A stretch of DNA of 64,000 bases from Pedobacter cryoconitis. Its GTDB lineage: Bacteria; Bacteroidota; Bacteroidia; Sphingobacteriales; Sphingobacteriaceae. The DNA lies in contig NZ_JACHCE010000005.1 of NCBI RefSeq assembly GCF_014200605.1, positions 124,001 through 188,000 on the forward strand, read 5' to 3'. This document shows positions 45,991 to 54,497 of this stretch, piece after piece. Made by a program: the position numbers and the translations under genes. Below the pieces are notes generated by a model that was not told the origin of the DNA, did not search any database, and saw nothing but the letters and a program-made list of their open reading frames with translations. Every line of letters starts with the position of its first letter. Position 1 is the stretch's first letter.

Positions 45991-46973
45991 TATTTATTTG
46001 TTTTTATTGCGGTAATGATTTCATCAACCGTTGTTGTCGCACTACCAATATGTTTAATCACAATAGAGGCTGCATAATTAGCGATACCGCAAGCTTCTTC
46101 TATAGTAAGCCCTAAAGTTAAACAATAGGCTAAAGTTGCAATTACAGTATCACCGGCACCGGTAACGTCATAAACTTCAGTTGCCATCACTGGTAGTATC
46201 TGATGATCGTTGGGTGTGATAATTGCTATTCCCCCTTCCGAAAGGGTAACGATCAGATAGGCGGCATGAGTGGTCTCAAATATCACTCCTGCAGCCTTTA
46301 CAAGCTCTTCGGGTGTATCTATCTTCTCAGTTTTTGCTGCTTCTGCAAGTTCTTTACGGTTAGGTTTGATGATAAACGAACCCTTGTATTTAGTGTAATC
46401 CAGGCCTTTAGGGTCAACGATTATTCTTTTTTGCAATTGATTACAGTAGTCAATGATATCAAGACACAGCTTTTTAGTGAGCAGTCCTTTATTATAATCC
46501 GAAAGAATAATAATATCACTTGCTTCAATATGACTGTAAAGTGCGTTCAGGAAATCTTTTTCCAGTTCGGATGAAATGTCATGGGTCTGCTCGTGATCAA
46601 TACGTACAATTTGATGATTGGATGCAATTACCCTTGTTTTTACGGTAGTTGGACGTGACTCATCGGTTAAAATAAGCTGTGTTTCAATGCTTTTTGTTTG
46701 CAGGATAGTTTTGATTTCTTCTCCAAAACTGTCATTGCCAATAATTCCGGCTAATGATACCTGAGCTCCCAGATCAATTAAATTACTGGCAACGTTCGCT
46801 GCACCCCCGATTATTTTATTTTCTTTTTTGACATTTACAATGGGAACAGGGGCTTCTGGTGAAAGTCTGGACGCATTGCCAAGGATATAATGATCAAGCA
46901 TCAGGTCACCTATAACAAGGATTTTAGGCTTTTGACGCTGATGTTGTGCATTATATAATTTTTCTGCAAGCAT
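45990..46973 (-). CDS. rfaE1: D-glycero-beta-D-manno-heptose 7-phosphate kinase (HldE N-domain)
   Basis: A 327-residue PfkB-family kinase with IGGAANVASNLIDLGAQV near residue 55 and the anion-hole/catalytic motif DVTGAGDTV near residue 270. It matches the N-terminal half of HldE, here a separate gene. It phosphorylates heptose 7-phosphate before adenylylation. It is the first gene of the heptose operon and has its own -7 promoter element. Confidence 0.92.
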   Translation of the reverse strand: MLAEKLYNAQHQRQKPKILVIGDLMLDHYILGNASRLSPEAPVPIVNVKKENKIIGGAANVASNLIDLGAQVSLAGIIGNDSFGEEIKTILQTKSIETQLILTDESRPTTVKTRVIASNHQIVRIDHEQTHDISSELEKDFLNALYSHIEASDIIILSDYNKGLLTKKLCLDIIDYCNQLQKRIIVDPKGLDYTKYKGSFIIKPNRKELAEAAKTEKIDTPEELVKAAGVIFETTHAAYLIVTLSEGGIAIITPNDHQILPVMATEVYDVTGAGDTVIATLAYCLTLGLTIEEACGIANYAASIVIKHIGSATTTVDEIITAIKTNK

Positions 46974-46990
46974 GCTAATATTTTAGGTTT

Positions 46991-46998
46991 CAAAGATA
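46991..46998 (-). promoter_or_regulatory. -7 promoter element of the heptose operon
   Basis: On the minus strand TATCTTTG matches TAnnTTTG and ends 17 bases before the rfaE1 ATG, separating this operon from the PolX gene upstream. Confidence 0.65.
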
Positions 46999-47013
46999 GG
47001 TATAAAGGAATAC

Positions 47014-48699
47014 TTATAAACCAGTTTTTACTGAGTTAAAAAAATGCTCAATCTCAGCTAAAGTGAATGCATTAAGACATTGTTTGGCTTGTAAACCACC
47101 TTTTCTGCCTATATAAACTCCATAATGCATATCTCTAAAGCCTTCCATACGGTGAGCATCAGGGTTTACTGAAAGTAATACCCCTTTTTCCAGTGCATAA
47201 CGGTGCCATCTCCAATCCAGATCTAAACGTAATGGATTAGCGTTTATTTCAATCACTACATTGTTTGCTGCACAGGCATCAATTACTTTGGCATAATCTA
47301 TCGGATAACCTTTACGGCTAAGTAAAAGACGGCCGGTAGGGTGGCCTAAAATTGTTGTATAAGGATTTTCTACAGCTTTAATTAATCTTGCTGTAGCTTT
47401 TTCTTCATCCATTCTCAGGTTGCTGTGAACTGAGGCAACGACAAAATCAAAAGTCTTTAATACATCGTCGCTATAATCCAGTGATCCGTCATTCAGGATG
47501 TCGCTTTCAATTCCTTTAAATATTTTAAATGGTGCCAGTTTTTCATTCAAAGCATCAATTTCTTTGTGCTGTGCGAAAATGCGCTGCTCGTTTAAACCAT
47601 TCGCATAAAATGCTGATTTAGAGTGGTCACACATGCCAAGATACTCCAGGTTAAGGGCGTCTTTACAATGCACAGCCATTTGTTCTAAGGTATGGACACC
47701 GTCACTCCAGGTAGAGTGATTGTGAAGACTGCCTTTAAGGTCGTTATAGGTGATCAGGGTTGGCAGCTGATTAGCTTTTGCCAGTTCTATTTCATCCAGT
47801 CCTTCTCTAAGTTCGGGTGTTACAAATTCCAGTCCTGCTTTTGCATAAATCTCCTGCTCACTGGTAAAAGGTCCGTTTCCGGATAGTTTTAATACCTCCT
47901 GTACATGAGCCTCATTTCCTGTTAACTTAAAAAGGTTCAGATAGAAGTCTGCTTTTGGATAAATATGTAATTGTATTTTTAAACCGAATGTGCTTAAGGC
48001 AGTAAACAAGTGATCTGTCTGCGGCTCAAATGTAAGGTCTTTAATGGAAGAAAGTCTGGCGATTACAGCAGCAGGCTCTGCTGCTCCGATTACAAAATCA
48101 AGTTCTTCAATGATTTCCAGGTAACGGCGATATTCTCCTGCTATATTGAACAAAGAGCCTGGTTCAATGGTGTTTAGCCACAATTCAAGTTCAGTTGTCA
48201 GGCTGCCGGCCAGAGTTTCTGCCTGCGCGTAAAGGAATTTACCTTGTGCAGCCATTTTAAACTCTATCACCTTTTTGATTTCTTCCTGTGTTTTTAAACC
48301 GAAACCTTTGGCTTCTATCAGGCGGTTTTCATTGCAGGCATAATAAAGTTCCCCTACATTTTCAATACCCAGGTCTTTCCAGATCACGACAATCTTTTTT
48401 GGACCAATACCTTTGATGCCCAGCATTTCAACAATTCCTTCTGGTGTTTCTGCCAGTATGTTTTGCAGTTCGGTCATAGTCCCGGTCTGGAGTAATTCCC
48501 AAACTTTTGCAGCAGTACTTTTTCCAAGACCATCGATCTGCTCGATTTCGGCCATGGTTTTAGTATTGATCGCATAAGGCAGCTTATCTACTTTGAAAGC
48601 AGCATTTGCTATTGACTTTATTTTGAAAGGGTTCTCATTGTGGAGCTCCATCAATTGAGATAGGAGCCGCAGCGTACGGGCTATGGTTTTGTTTTCCAT
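47014..48699 (-). CDS. PolX-like DNA polymerase/PHP-domain protein
   Basis: A 561-residue protein. The N-terminal part has helix-hairpin-helix elements (LGIKGIGPKKIVVIWKDLG near residue 95, then a second at EAKGFGLKTQEEI), the middle is a family-X polymerase-like region, and the C-terminal third is a PHP domain (HNHSTWSDGVHTLEQMA, DHSKSA, GHPTGRLLL, NPDAHR). Bacterial PolX proteins do gap filling and 3'-5' exonuclease work in repair. The polymerase acidic triad could not be clearly located (the expected GDxD-type site reads LDFVIGAAEP), so polymerase activity is doubtful. The ATG at 48699 was chosen because a -7 element lies just upstream of it. Confidence 0.85.
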   Translation of the reverse strand: MENKTIARTLRLLSQLMELHNENPFKIKSIANAAFKVDKLPYAINTKTMAEIEQIDGLGKSTAAKVWELLQTGTMTELQNILAETPEGIVEMLGIKGIGPKKIVVIWKDLGIENVGELYYACNENRLIEAKGFGLKTQEEIKKVIEFKMAAQGKFLYAQAETLAGSLTTELELWLNTIEPGSLFNIAGEYRRYLEIIEELDFVIGAAEPAAVIARLSSIKDLTFEPQTDHLFTALSTFGLKIQLHIYPKADFYLNLFKLTGNEAHVQEVLKLSGNGPFTSEQEIYAKAGLEFVTPELREGLDEIELAKANQLPTLITYNDLKGSLHNHSTWSDGVHTLEQMAVHCKDALNLEYLGMCDHSKSAFYANGLNEQRIFAQHKEIDALNEKLAPFKIFKGIESDILNDGSLDYSDDVLKTFDFVVASVHSNLRMDEEKATARLIKAVENPYTTILGHPTGRLLLSRKGYPIDYAKVIDACAANNVVIEINANPLRLDLDWRWHRYALEKGVLLSVNPDAHRMEGFRDMHYGVYIGRKGGLQAKQCLNAFTLAEIEHFFNSVKTGL

Positions 48700-48705
48700 C
48701 GGTTG

Positions 48706-48713
48706 CAAAAATA
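48706..48713 (-). promoter_or_regulatory. -7 promoter element abutting the PolX start
   Basis: On the minus strand TATTTTTG matches TAnnTTTG and ends 6 bases before the ATG at 48699, so the mRNA probably has almost no leader. Confidence 0.55.
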
Positions 48714-48775
48714 AATAAAAAGAAGCGTTTTTCCCGAACAATGTATTTATGGTACTGTTATTATACAATGACAGA

Positions 48776-48783
48776 TAAATTTG
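48776..48783 (+). promoter_or_regulatory. -7 promoter element of the 207-residue lipoprotein gene
   Basis: TAAATTTG matches TAnnTTTG and lies 11 bases before the ATG at 48795. It falls inside an upstream extension of the frame, which favours the later start. Confidence 0.55.
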
Positions 48784-48794
48784 ATAAGCTTAAG

Positions 48795-49418
48795 ATGAAA
48801 AAGATAAACTATTTGTGGCTGCTGTTTATCGGTATAGCTACTGCCTGTAATTCTTCTGCTAAGCAGGAAAAAGAAGTTGTTCCGGCAACAAAAGAATCAG
48901 CTCCGGCGGGGACAAGTATCAATACGAAAGAAAAAGCGGATAGCGCCCATTTACTTATTGCTGGTAAACGGGCTGGAAATATCTATCTGGGCCAGGATAT
49001 GGAAAATGTGTTTAAATTATTGGGTAGACCTGAAGATGGGGACGCAGCTATGGGCAGTGCCATAGGAATCTGGGATAAGAAAACACCATTGATTATCTTT
49101 TCTTCTTATCGGGATAGCAATATGGTAGTTAAAGCTGTTAAACAGATTTCTGTTTCTGCTGCAAGTTATACGACCGCAGAAGGGATTCATACCGGAGTCA
49201 GCCTGAGGAAATTAAAAACTATTTATCCAGCGCTTAAAAAGGCCGCATTCTATACAAATGCAAAAACAAGAGGACAGCTTACTGTATATGATGATGAGTC
49301 AAAGGGTATTGCTTTTGACATACAAAAAGATACTTGTACGGCAATTACAATCCATCCGATAAACAAATCTGTTAACGGGGTATATCTGACTATGTATCCG
49401 GATTGGAAAAAATCCTGA
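48795..49418 (+). CDS. hypothetical lipoprotein
   Basis: A 207-residue protein beginning MKKINYLWLLFIGIATAC, a clear lipoprotein signal with Cys at residue 18. A Lys/Glu/Ala-rich tether follows, then a small globular domain with a LGRPEDG segment and IWDKKTPLIIFSS that I cannot assign. The start was set by the signal peptide and the -7 element. It is divergent from the PolX gene and has no informative partner. Confidence 0.75.
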   Translation: MKKINYLWLLFIGIATACNSSAKQEKEVVPATKESAPAGTSINTKEKADSAHLLIAGKRAGNIYLGQDMENVFKLLGRPEDGDAAMGSAIGIWDKKTPLIIFSSYRDSNMVVKAVKQISVSAASYTTAEGIHTGVSLRKLKTIYPALKKAAFYTNAKTRGQLTVYDDESKGIAFDIQKDTCTAITIHPINKSVNGVYLTMYPDWKKS

Positions 49419-49551
49419 ACCGCAAAGCTGATTTAACCCTTTATTGCTGAGCCGATTAATTGTTTTTCATTTCTATTAAATAGTATAATTATAAATGTGA
49501 AAGGTGTATTGCTTAATTTGTAATTTATTATTTACCGTAATTTTTATAAAA

Positions 49552-50868
49552 ATGATGAAAAACTTAAGAAAAGCCAGGTTGTATGTGTTACCCATATTAT
49601 TCGTGATGGGTATTTTTTCCTGTTCAAAGGATAAAGGAGGTGCAGGTACACCAGATGTGATTAAAAAAGACGGTGCCTCTGATACTTTAACAACCTTGTT
49701 CAGGAATGCTTACCGGGTGTATGAAATGCAGCGTAATACTAAAGGAATTTACAGGGATTCAAAATTGTTTAGCGGGACTGATTACCATCCTTCTTCTGTT
49801 GCAAACATAGGAATCGGATTAATCTCACTTTGTGTTGCTGACCGGATGAAATGGATCACTGATGGAAGCGGACAGGCAATTACTACTTTAAGAACATTAT
49901 TAAGACATGATCCTGGTTTTAAACTGGATGTCAATACAGCAGGCTTCCCCAGGCATTTTGTGAATATGGAAACCGGCTCACAGGAGTGGGGTTCTGAATA
50001 TAGTACCGTTGATGCTGCGATAATGGTCTCTGGTGCTTTGTTTTGTAAGAATTATTTTAGCGGAAATACTACAATTGCTGGTCTTGCAGATTCTTTATAT
50101 CAATCCATTGACTGGTCTAAGGCAATTGCCGATCCTGCAACTGGTAAATTATATCTGACGCTTGACGGGCAGGGGAAAGGAATAGGGACTACCTCAGTTT
50201 ACAATGAATATATGCTGCTTGCACACCTTGCTTACAAGTCTGAAAATGGAAAAGGAGGGCCTGCAACTAATCTATGGACTAATTTCTATGCGAATACAGC
50301 TAATTTACCTAAATCAAATTATGCGGGTAATGAGGTCCTGACAGACTATCCGGGTTCATTCCTTTCTGATTTTATACCACAGTTTTGCTATTATTTATGT
50401 AAGCCTTATTCAGCAAACCCTGCGTACATGGGCTATATGAAGAGTTCGATGCTGGCTGATAAGAAATGGTGGGGTACTATAAGTGGTACAGCAGTTTATG
50501 AATGGGGGCTTGGCGCCGGGAGTGACCCTTCCGGGTATCATGCAAATCGTATTCAGGATAATGATGGAAAGGTTGTTTCTCCGCATATCATTGGCGGGTT
50601 TATTCCTGTAGAAGCGACTGTAAAGAATGACCTGATTAATATGTATAAGGCTAATAAGGGAATTTATACACTCCCGGGAACTGCCTATCAGATCTTATGG
50701 AGGTATAGTGTTAAGGACCCTGCATGGAGGGCAAATGAAGTTCAGGGAATTGATTATTCAACAATGCTTTTTGGACTGGCATCATTACCGGAATATTGCG
50801 GTACAACATTCTTTAGCACGAATAATGACTATAAATTTCCTGTTTACTCTTTTGTCAGTATCAAATAG
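49552..50868 (+). CDS. glucoamylase-like lipoprotein (GH144-type, probable beta-1,2-glucan hydrolase)
   Basis: A 438-residue lipoprotein with signal MMKNLRKARL..., lipobox GIFSC. The body resembles glucoamylase-like/GH144 proteins: VANIGIGLISLCVADRMKW near the start, FPRHFVNMETG, EYSTVDAAIMVSGALF, and a C-terminal IDYSTMLFGLASL. Members of this family hydrolyse beta-1,2-glucans. The ATG at 49552 was chosen since an upstream GTG would bury the signal peptide. A bidirectional terminator follows. No SusC/SusD pair is near, so it is not an obvious polysaccharide utilisation locus. Substrate is inferred from family resemblance. Confidence 0.75.
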   Translation: MMKNLRKARLYVLPILFVMGIFSCSKDKGGAGTPDVIKKDGASDTLTTLFRNAYRVYEMQRNTKGIYRDSKLFSGTDYHPSSVANIGIGLISLCVADRMKWITDGSGQAITTLRTLLRHDPGFKLDVNTAGFPRHFVNMETGSQEWGSEYSTVDAAIMVSGALFCKNYFSGNTTIAGLADSLYQSIDWSKAIADPATGKLYLTLDGQGKGIGTTSVYNEYMLLAHLAYKSENGKGGPATNLWTNFYANTANLPKSNYAGNEVLTDYPGSFLSDFIPQFCYYLCKPYSANPAYMGYMKSSMLADKKWWGTISGTAVYEWGLGAGSDPSGYHANRIQDNDGKVVSPHIIGGFIPVEATVKNDLINMYKANKGIYTLPGTAYQILWRYSVKDPAWRANEVQGIDYSTMLFGLASLPEYCGTTFFSTNNDYKFPVYSFVSIK

Positions 50869-50904
50869 CCTGAATAGGTTATCGACGATTTCCCTGAATA
50901 AAGA

Positions 50905-50947
50905 AAGGCCTCTTAGCATGATCAATTGCTAAGAGGCCTTATTTTTT
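50905..50947. terminator. bidirectional terminator
   Basis: A perfect 14-bp stem (AAGGCCTCTTAGCA / TGCTAAGAGGCCTT) with an 8-base loop and T6 on the right lies between convergent genes. Confidence 0.9.
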
Positions 50948-50962
50948 GCTGATTTTATGTGA

Positions 50963-52732
50963 CTACTGAGTCTTTATTTCAAATGGCATTCTTGCCTGAA
51001 CACCGCTATTAATAACCACTTTTTTCAATTGCTGATACAACATAAAGTTATCACCAAACTCTTGTTTAGCATAATACATCTTTACATTATCACCTGCATC
51101 AGAAAGGAAAGATTTTAAAGGGTCCATTTTCTCAGGGTATTCTACAATTCTGTAATCGTTTAATTTTGCTTTTTTACCAGCAGCAACGATTGCATCGTTG
51201 AAGCTTCCTAATTTATCAGCCAAACCGTTTTTAACAGCATCTGTACCTACCCAAACGTGTCCGCCTCCTATGGAGTCAATATAAGCTTTTGATTTCTTAC
51301 GTCCTTCGGCTACGCGTGTAATGAAAGTATCATAGACGTGATTGACATCTGTTTGAATAATTAATCTTTCTCCAGAGGTTAAAGGACGGTTCGTACTCAT
51401 AATATCAGCATACTGACCAGTTTTTACACCGTCGAAAGTAATTCCTATTTTATTGGTCAGCAGGTTCTGTAAATTCGGTATAATCCCAAATACACCGATT
51501 GAACCTGTAATGGTATTAGGCTGTACAAAAATGGAATCTGCTGCACAGGCAATATAATAACCGCCAGAGGCTGCAACATCGCCAAAAGAGGCAATGACTG
51601 GTTTTACTTTTTTACTTAAAATAATCTCTCTCCAGATCACATCCGAAGCCAGGGCACTTCCACCACCTGAATTTACACGAAGCACAATGGCTTTGATTTT
51701 ATCATCCTGTCTTGCTTTTCTGATTGCGCGGGAAATTCTTTCTGAACCAATCGATTCATCACTGCCTTCTCCGCCGGTAATATCACCGTTAGCGTAAATG
51801 ATAGCTATTTTATTTTTGCTGTCACTATTATCCTGTTTTTGATTCAATGCATAATCATTGATCGTTACTGTAGCAATAGTTTCTTTTTTACCAGTTCCGC
51901 TCAATGCTTTCAATTCATCAATGACTTCGTCTTTATATTTGAGCCCGTCTACCATTTTATAGCTCAGGGCATCTTTAGGAGACTGAATCTTATAAGTATC
52001 AGCCATTTTATAAAGGCTGTCTTTCGGGATGTTTCTGGATACAGAAATCCCTTCAAGAAAAACATTGTATAAACCGCCAAGATAAGCTGTAACCTGCTGA
52101 CGGTTATAATCACTCATTTTATCGTTAGTGAACGGTTCTACAGCACTTTTATAATTGCCGACACGGATAATCTGCGCTTCTACACCCAGTTTTTCCATCG
52201 CACCTTTGAAAAAGGTAAGCTGAGAGCTAAAGCCTTTGAATTCTAAAGCACCTTGCGGGTTCAGATAAACCTTATCAGCAACAGAGGCCAGATAATAAGC
52301 ATCCTGGGTATAAACTTCGCTATAGGCGATGATTTTCTTCTTACTCGTTTTGAAATCGATCAGCGCATCCCTGATCTCTTTTAATGTGGCTTTTCCTGCT
52401 CTTGGCGAACTTACGTTCAGGTAAATACATTTGATATTATCATCTGTTTTTGCCTTTTTTAAAGCTCTCATTAGATCATTGAAACCAAGACTTTTTCCTG
52501 TGTTTGAACCAATCAGTGGCAGATTGTCCAAAGTTTTGTTCGGGGTACGCTCTTTAATGGTCTGGTCCAGGTTAAGATAAAGTACGGAGTTACTGACAAC
52601 ATCCACGGTCTTATCGCTGTCTATTGAGGATACTATTGCAACTACAGAAACTATAAAAAGTATAGCAATAAGTACTGTAGAAATAATAATCCCTACGACG
52701 GTAGCAAAAACATATTTAAAAAATTCTCTCAT
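50963..52732 (-). CDS. sppA: signal peptide peptidase SppA, long form
   Basis: A 589-residue membrane serine protease (67K type, two tandem SppA domains). An N-terminal membrane helix spans about 9-33. The catalytic Lys is in GNYKSAVEPF and the nucleophile Ser in DVAASGGYYIACAAD. It degrades cleaved signal peptides in the membrane. Length and residues fit the family. It stands alone, divergent from folK. Confidence 0.94.
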   Translation of the reverse strand: MREFFKYVFATVVGIIISTVLIAILFIVSVVAIVSSIDSDKTVDVVSNSVLYLNLDQTIKERTPNKTLDNLPLIGSNTGKSLGFNDLMRALKKAKTDDNIKCIYLNVSSPRAGKATLKEIRDALIDFKTSKKKIIAYSEVYTQDAYYLASVADKVYLNPQGALEFKGFSSQLTFFKGAMEKLGVEAQIIRVGNYKSAVEPFTNDKMSDYNRQQVTAYLGGLYNVFLEGISVSRNIPKDSLYKMADTYKIQSPKDALSYKMVDGLKYKDEVIDELKALSGTGKKETIATVTINDYALNQKQDNSDSKNKIAIIYANGDITGGEGSDESIGSERISRAIRKARQDDKIKAIVLRVNSGGGSALASDVIWREIILSKKVKPVIASFGDVAASGGYYIACAADSIFVQPNTITGSIGVFGIIPNLQNLLTNKIGITFDGVKTGQYADIMSTNRPLTSGERLIIQTDVNHVYDTFITRVAEGRKKSKAYIDSIGGGHVWVGTDAVKNGLADKLGSFNDAIVAAGKKAKLNDYRIVEYPEKMDPLKSFLSDAGDNVKMYYAKQEFGDNFMLYQQLKKVVINSGVQARMPFEIKTQ

Positions 52733-52790
52733 GTGGATGTTTAATATTTAATTTGTAAATATATTAAGAAACTGTTTTAGATTTATCATC

Positions 52791-52798
52791 TAAATTTG
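52791..52798 (+). promoter_or_regulatory. -7 promoter element of folK
   Basis: TAAATTTG matches TAnnTTTG, 28 bases before the first ATG of folK. Confidence 0.55.
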
Positions 52799-52826
52799 AA
52801 CGGGCTCTTAATAGATTAGCTTTTAT

Positions 52827-53324
52827 ATGGGATTAGAGTTCAAAATGGTTTATTTGTTACTTGGAAGTAATTTAGGAGAAAGAAAAGAGCTGGTTAATGA
52901 GGCTGTTTCAAAAATTGATGCTTGTGTTGGGAAAGTTGTAACCAGATCAGCAATGTACGAAACTGCTGCCTGGGGAAAGGAAGATCAGCCTCCATTTTTG
53001 AATTTAGCGGTTGGCGTTGAAACAAAAATGACTGCTAATGAGTTATTAGTTTCAGTATTGGCAATAGAGCAGGAGCTGGGGAGAGTAAGACTGGAAAAGT
53101 GGGGAGCCAGATTAATAGATATTGACGTGATCCTTTATGGGCAGGAAATAATTGATGAAGGTGAAAGGCTTCAGGTTCCGCATCCAAGAATGCAGGACAG
53201 AAAGTTTGTCCTGGAACCTTTAGCTGAAATTGCCGGTGAAGTAGTGCATCCTGTCTTTAAACAGAATATCTCCACGTTATTATCTTTACTAAAAGATAAT
53301 TTAACTGTATCAAAAATATTATAA
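52827..53324 (+). CDS. folK: 2-amino-4-hydroxy-6-hydroxymethyldihydropteridine pyrophosphokinase
   Basis: A 165-residue HPPK enzyme of folate synthesis. VYLLLGSNLGERKE opens the fold, EQELGRVR and GARLIDIDVILYG carry the substrate- and Mg-binding residues, and VPHPRMQDRKFVLEPL is conserved. The family usually starts near MVYLLLG, so the ATG six codons downstream (52845) is an equally possible start. Confidence 0.93.
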   Translation: MGLEFKMVYLLLGSNLGERKELVNEAVSKIDACVGKVVTRSAMYETAAWGKEDQPPFLNLAVGVETKMTANELLVSVLAIEQELGRVRLEKWGARLIDIDVILYGQEIIDEGERLQVPHPRMQDRKFVLEPLAEIAGEVVHPVFKQNISTLLSLLKDNLTVSKIL

Positions 53325-53330
53325 ATTTAC

Positions 53331-53338
53331 TAGTTTTG
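53331..53338 (+). promoter_or_regulatory. -7 promoter element abutting the HPt gene
   Basis: TAGTTTTG matches TAnnTTTG and ends 6 bases before the ATG at 53345, implying a leaderless or nearly leaderless mRNA. An in-frame TTG inside the element is not a likely start. Confidence 0.5.
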
Positions 53339-53344
53339 TTTCAA

Positions 53345-53722
53345 ATGATTGACGAAGAAAAAAATAACATCCCCCTTGACTTGTCTTACCTTCGGGACAT
53401 GTCTGGTGACAGTGCTGAGTTTATGATTGAAATGATTGATATGTTCAAGATACAGACACCTTTGTATGTGGCAGATCTGGAACAGTCTTATCAGGCTCAG
53501 GATTGGGAAAAGATGGCAGGTTATGCGCATAAAATAAAGCCTACACTATCATATGTAGGCAGGGAAGATGCCCGTGGACATCTCCAGTTAATTGAAAACA
53601 ACGCACGTGATAAGAAAGATCTTTCGGCAATGCCACAGGCACTGAAAGAACTGAATGATTTCGTTCAGATCCTGTACAGACAGCTGGATGAAGCTAAAGC
53701 GGAGCTGGCTAAAAGACTTTAA
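53345..53722 (+). CDS. stand-alone HPt phosphotransfer protein
   Basis: A 125-residue four-helix protein with the phosphotransfer motif YAHKIKPTLSYVG; the phospho-acceptor His is near residue 61. Such proteins relay phosphate between hybrid kinases and response regulators. No kinase is adjacent, so its partners lie elsewhere. A SixA-type phosphatase, a possible antagonist, is encoded in the window at 43424-43927. Confidence 0.87.
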   Translation: MIDEEKNNIPLDLSYLRDMSGDSAEFMIEMIDMFKIQTPLYVADLEQSYQAQDWEKMAGYAHKIKPTLSYVGREDARGHLQLIENNARDKKDLSAMPQALKELNDFVQILYRQLDEAKAELAKRL

Positions 53723-53736
53723 GCTGGTTATATAAT

Positions 53737-53779
53737 AAAGAAGCTGTAAATAGTCCTTATAACTATTTACAGCTTCTTT
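53737..53779. terminator. bidirectional terminator with 17-bp perfect stem
   Basis: Arms 53737-53753 and 53763-53779 are exact reverse complements, ending AAAGAAG/CTTCTTT, between the convergent HPt and pssA genes. Confidence 0.85.
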
Positions 53780-53807
53780 GTTTATACTATTTATATCAAT
53801 AACAGGA

Positions 53808-54491
53808 TTATAATTTCGGAATCTTTCTGAAATGTAACACGGACAAACTGATATAAAGTACCAGTACGAAAGGAATTGCTGCGAATTTCAGAAAAGCGAT
53901 CAGTATAGCTGATAGGATCAGGAATAGGAACTTTACTTTGTTCTGCTTCCATTCCAGTGACCCAAATTTCAAAGAGAAAATCCTGATTTCACTGGTTAAT
54001 AAAAAGCTCATGATTACAGTAATTGCCACCAAAAGGATAGAGGAATTAATTAATCCCGGATAATCTTTCTGAATAAAAGGCAGGGATACTATAAACAAGG
54101 TATTCATTGGCGTATTCAGGCCGATAAAATCTTCTGTTTGCCTGGTATCTATATTAAATTTAGCCAGTCGCAATGCTGAAAATATAGTTATCAAAAAGCC
54201 AAGATAAGGCAGATATGGAGAAGAGAAATCACTCTGTGTAAGCAACTGAAACATCACTACGCCAGGTAAAAATCCGAAACTTACCATATCCGCTAAAGAA
54301 TCGAGCTCTTTACCAATAGGAGATTTAACATGCAGGAGCCTGGCCATAAAACCATCAAAAAAATCACATATGCCGGATATTAACACGGCATATGCTGCAA
54401 TATTTAAATCACCTTTAAATGCAAAAACTACACCTATACACCCCGAAAAGAGATTGGCGCAAGTTAATGCATTGGGAATGTGCCTCTTCAT
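53808..54491 (-). CDS. pssA: CDP-diacylglycerol--serine O-phosphatidyltransferase
   Basis: A 227-residue membrane enzyme making phosphatidylserine. The CDP-alcohol phosphotransferase signature DG-x2-AR-x8-G-x3-D-x3-D is complete (beginning FFDGFMAR near residue 48). Hydrophobic segments fill the rest. It starts 6 bases after the rho stop, so it is probably co-transcribed with rho. Confidence 0.93.
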   Translation of the reverse strand: MKRHIPNALTCANLFSGCIGVVFAFKGDLNIAAYAVLISGICDFFDGFMARLLHVKSPIGKELDSLADMVSFGFLPGVVMFQLLTQSDFSSPYLPYLGFLITIFSALRLAKFNIDTRQTEDFIGLNTPMNTLFIVSLPFIQKDYPGLINSSILLVAITVIMSFLLTSEIRIFSLKFGSLEWKQNKVKFLFLILSAILIAFLKFAAIPFVLVLYISLSVLHFRKIPKL

Positions 54492-54497
54492 ATCTGA

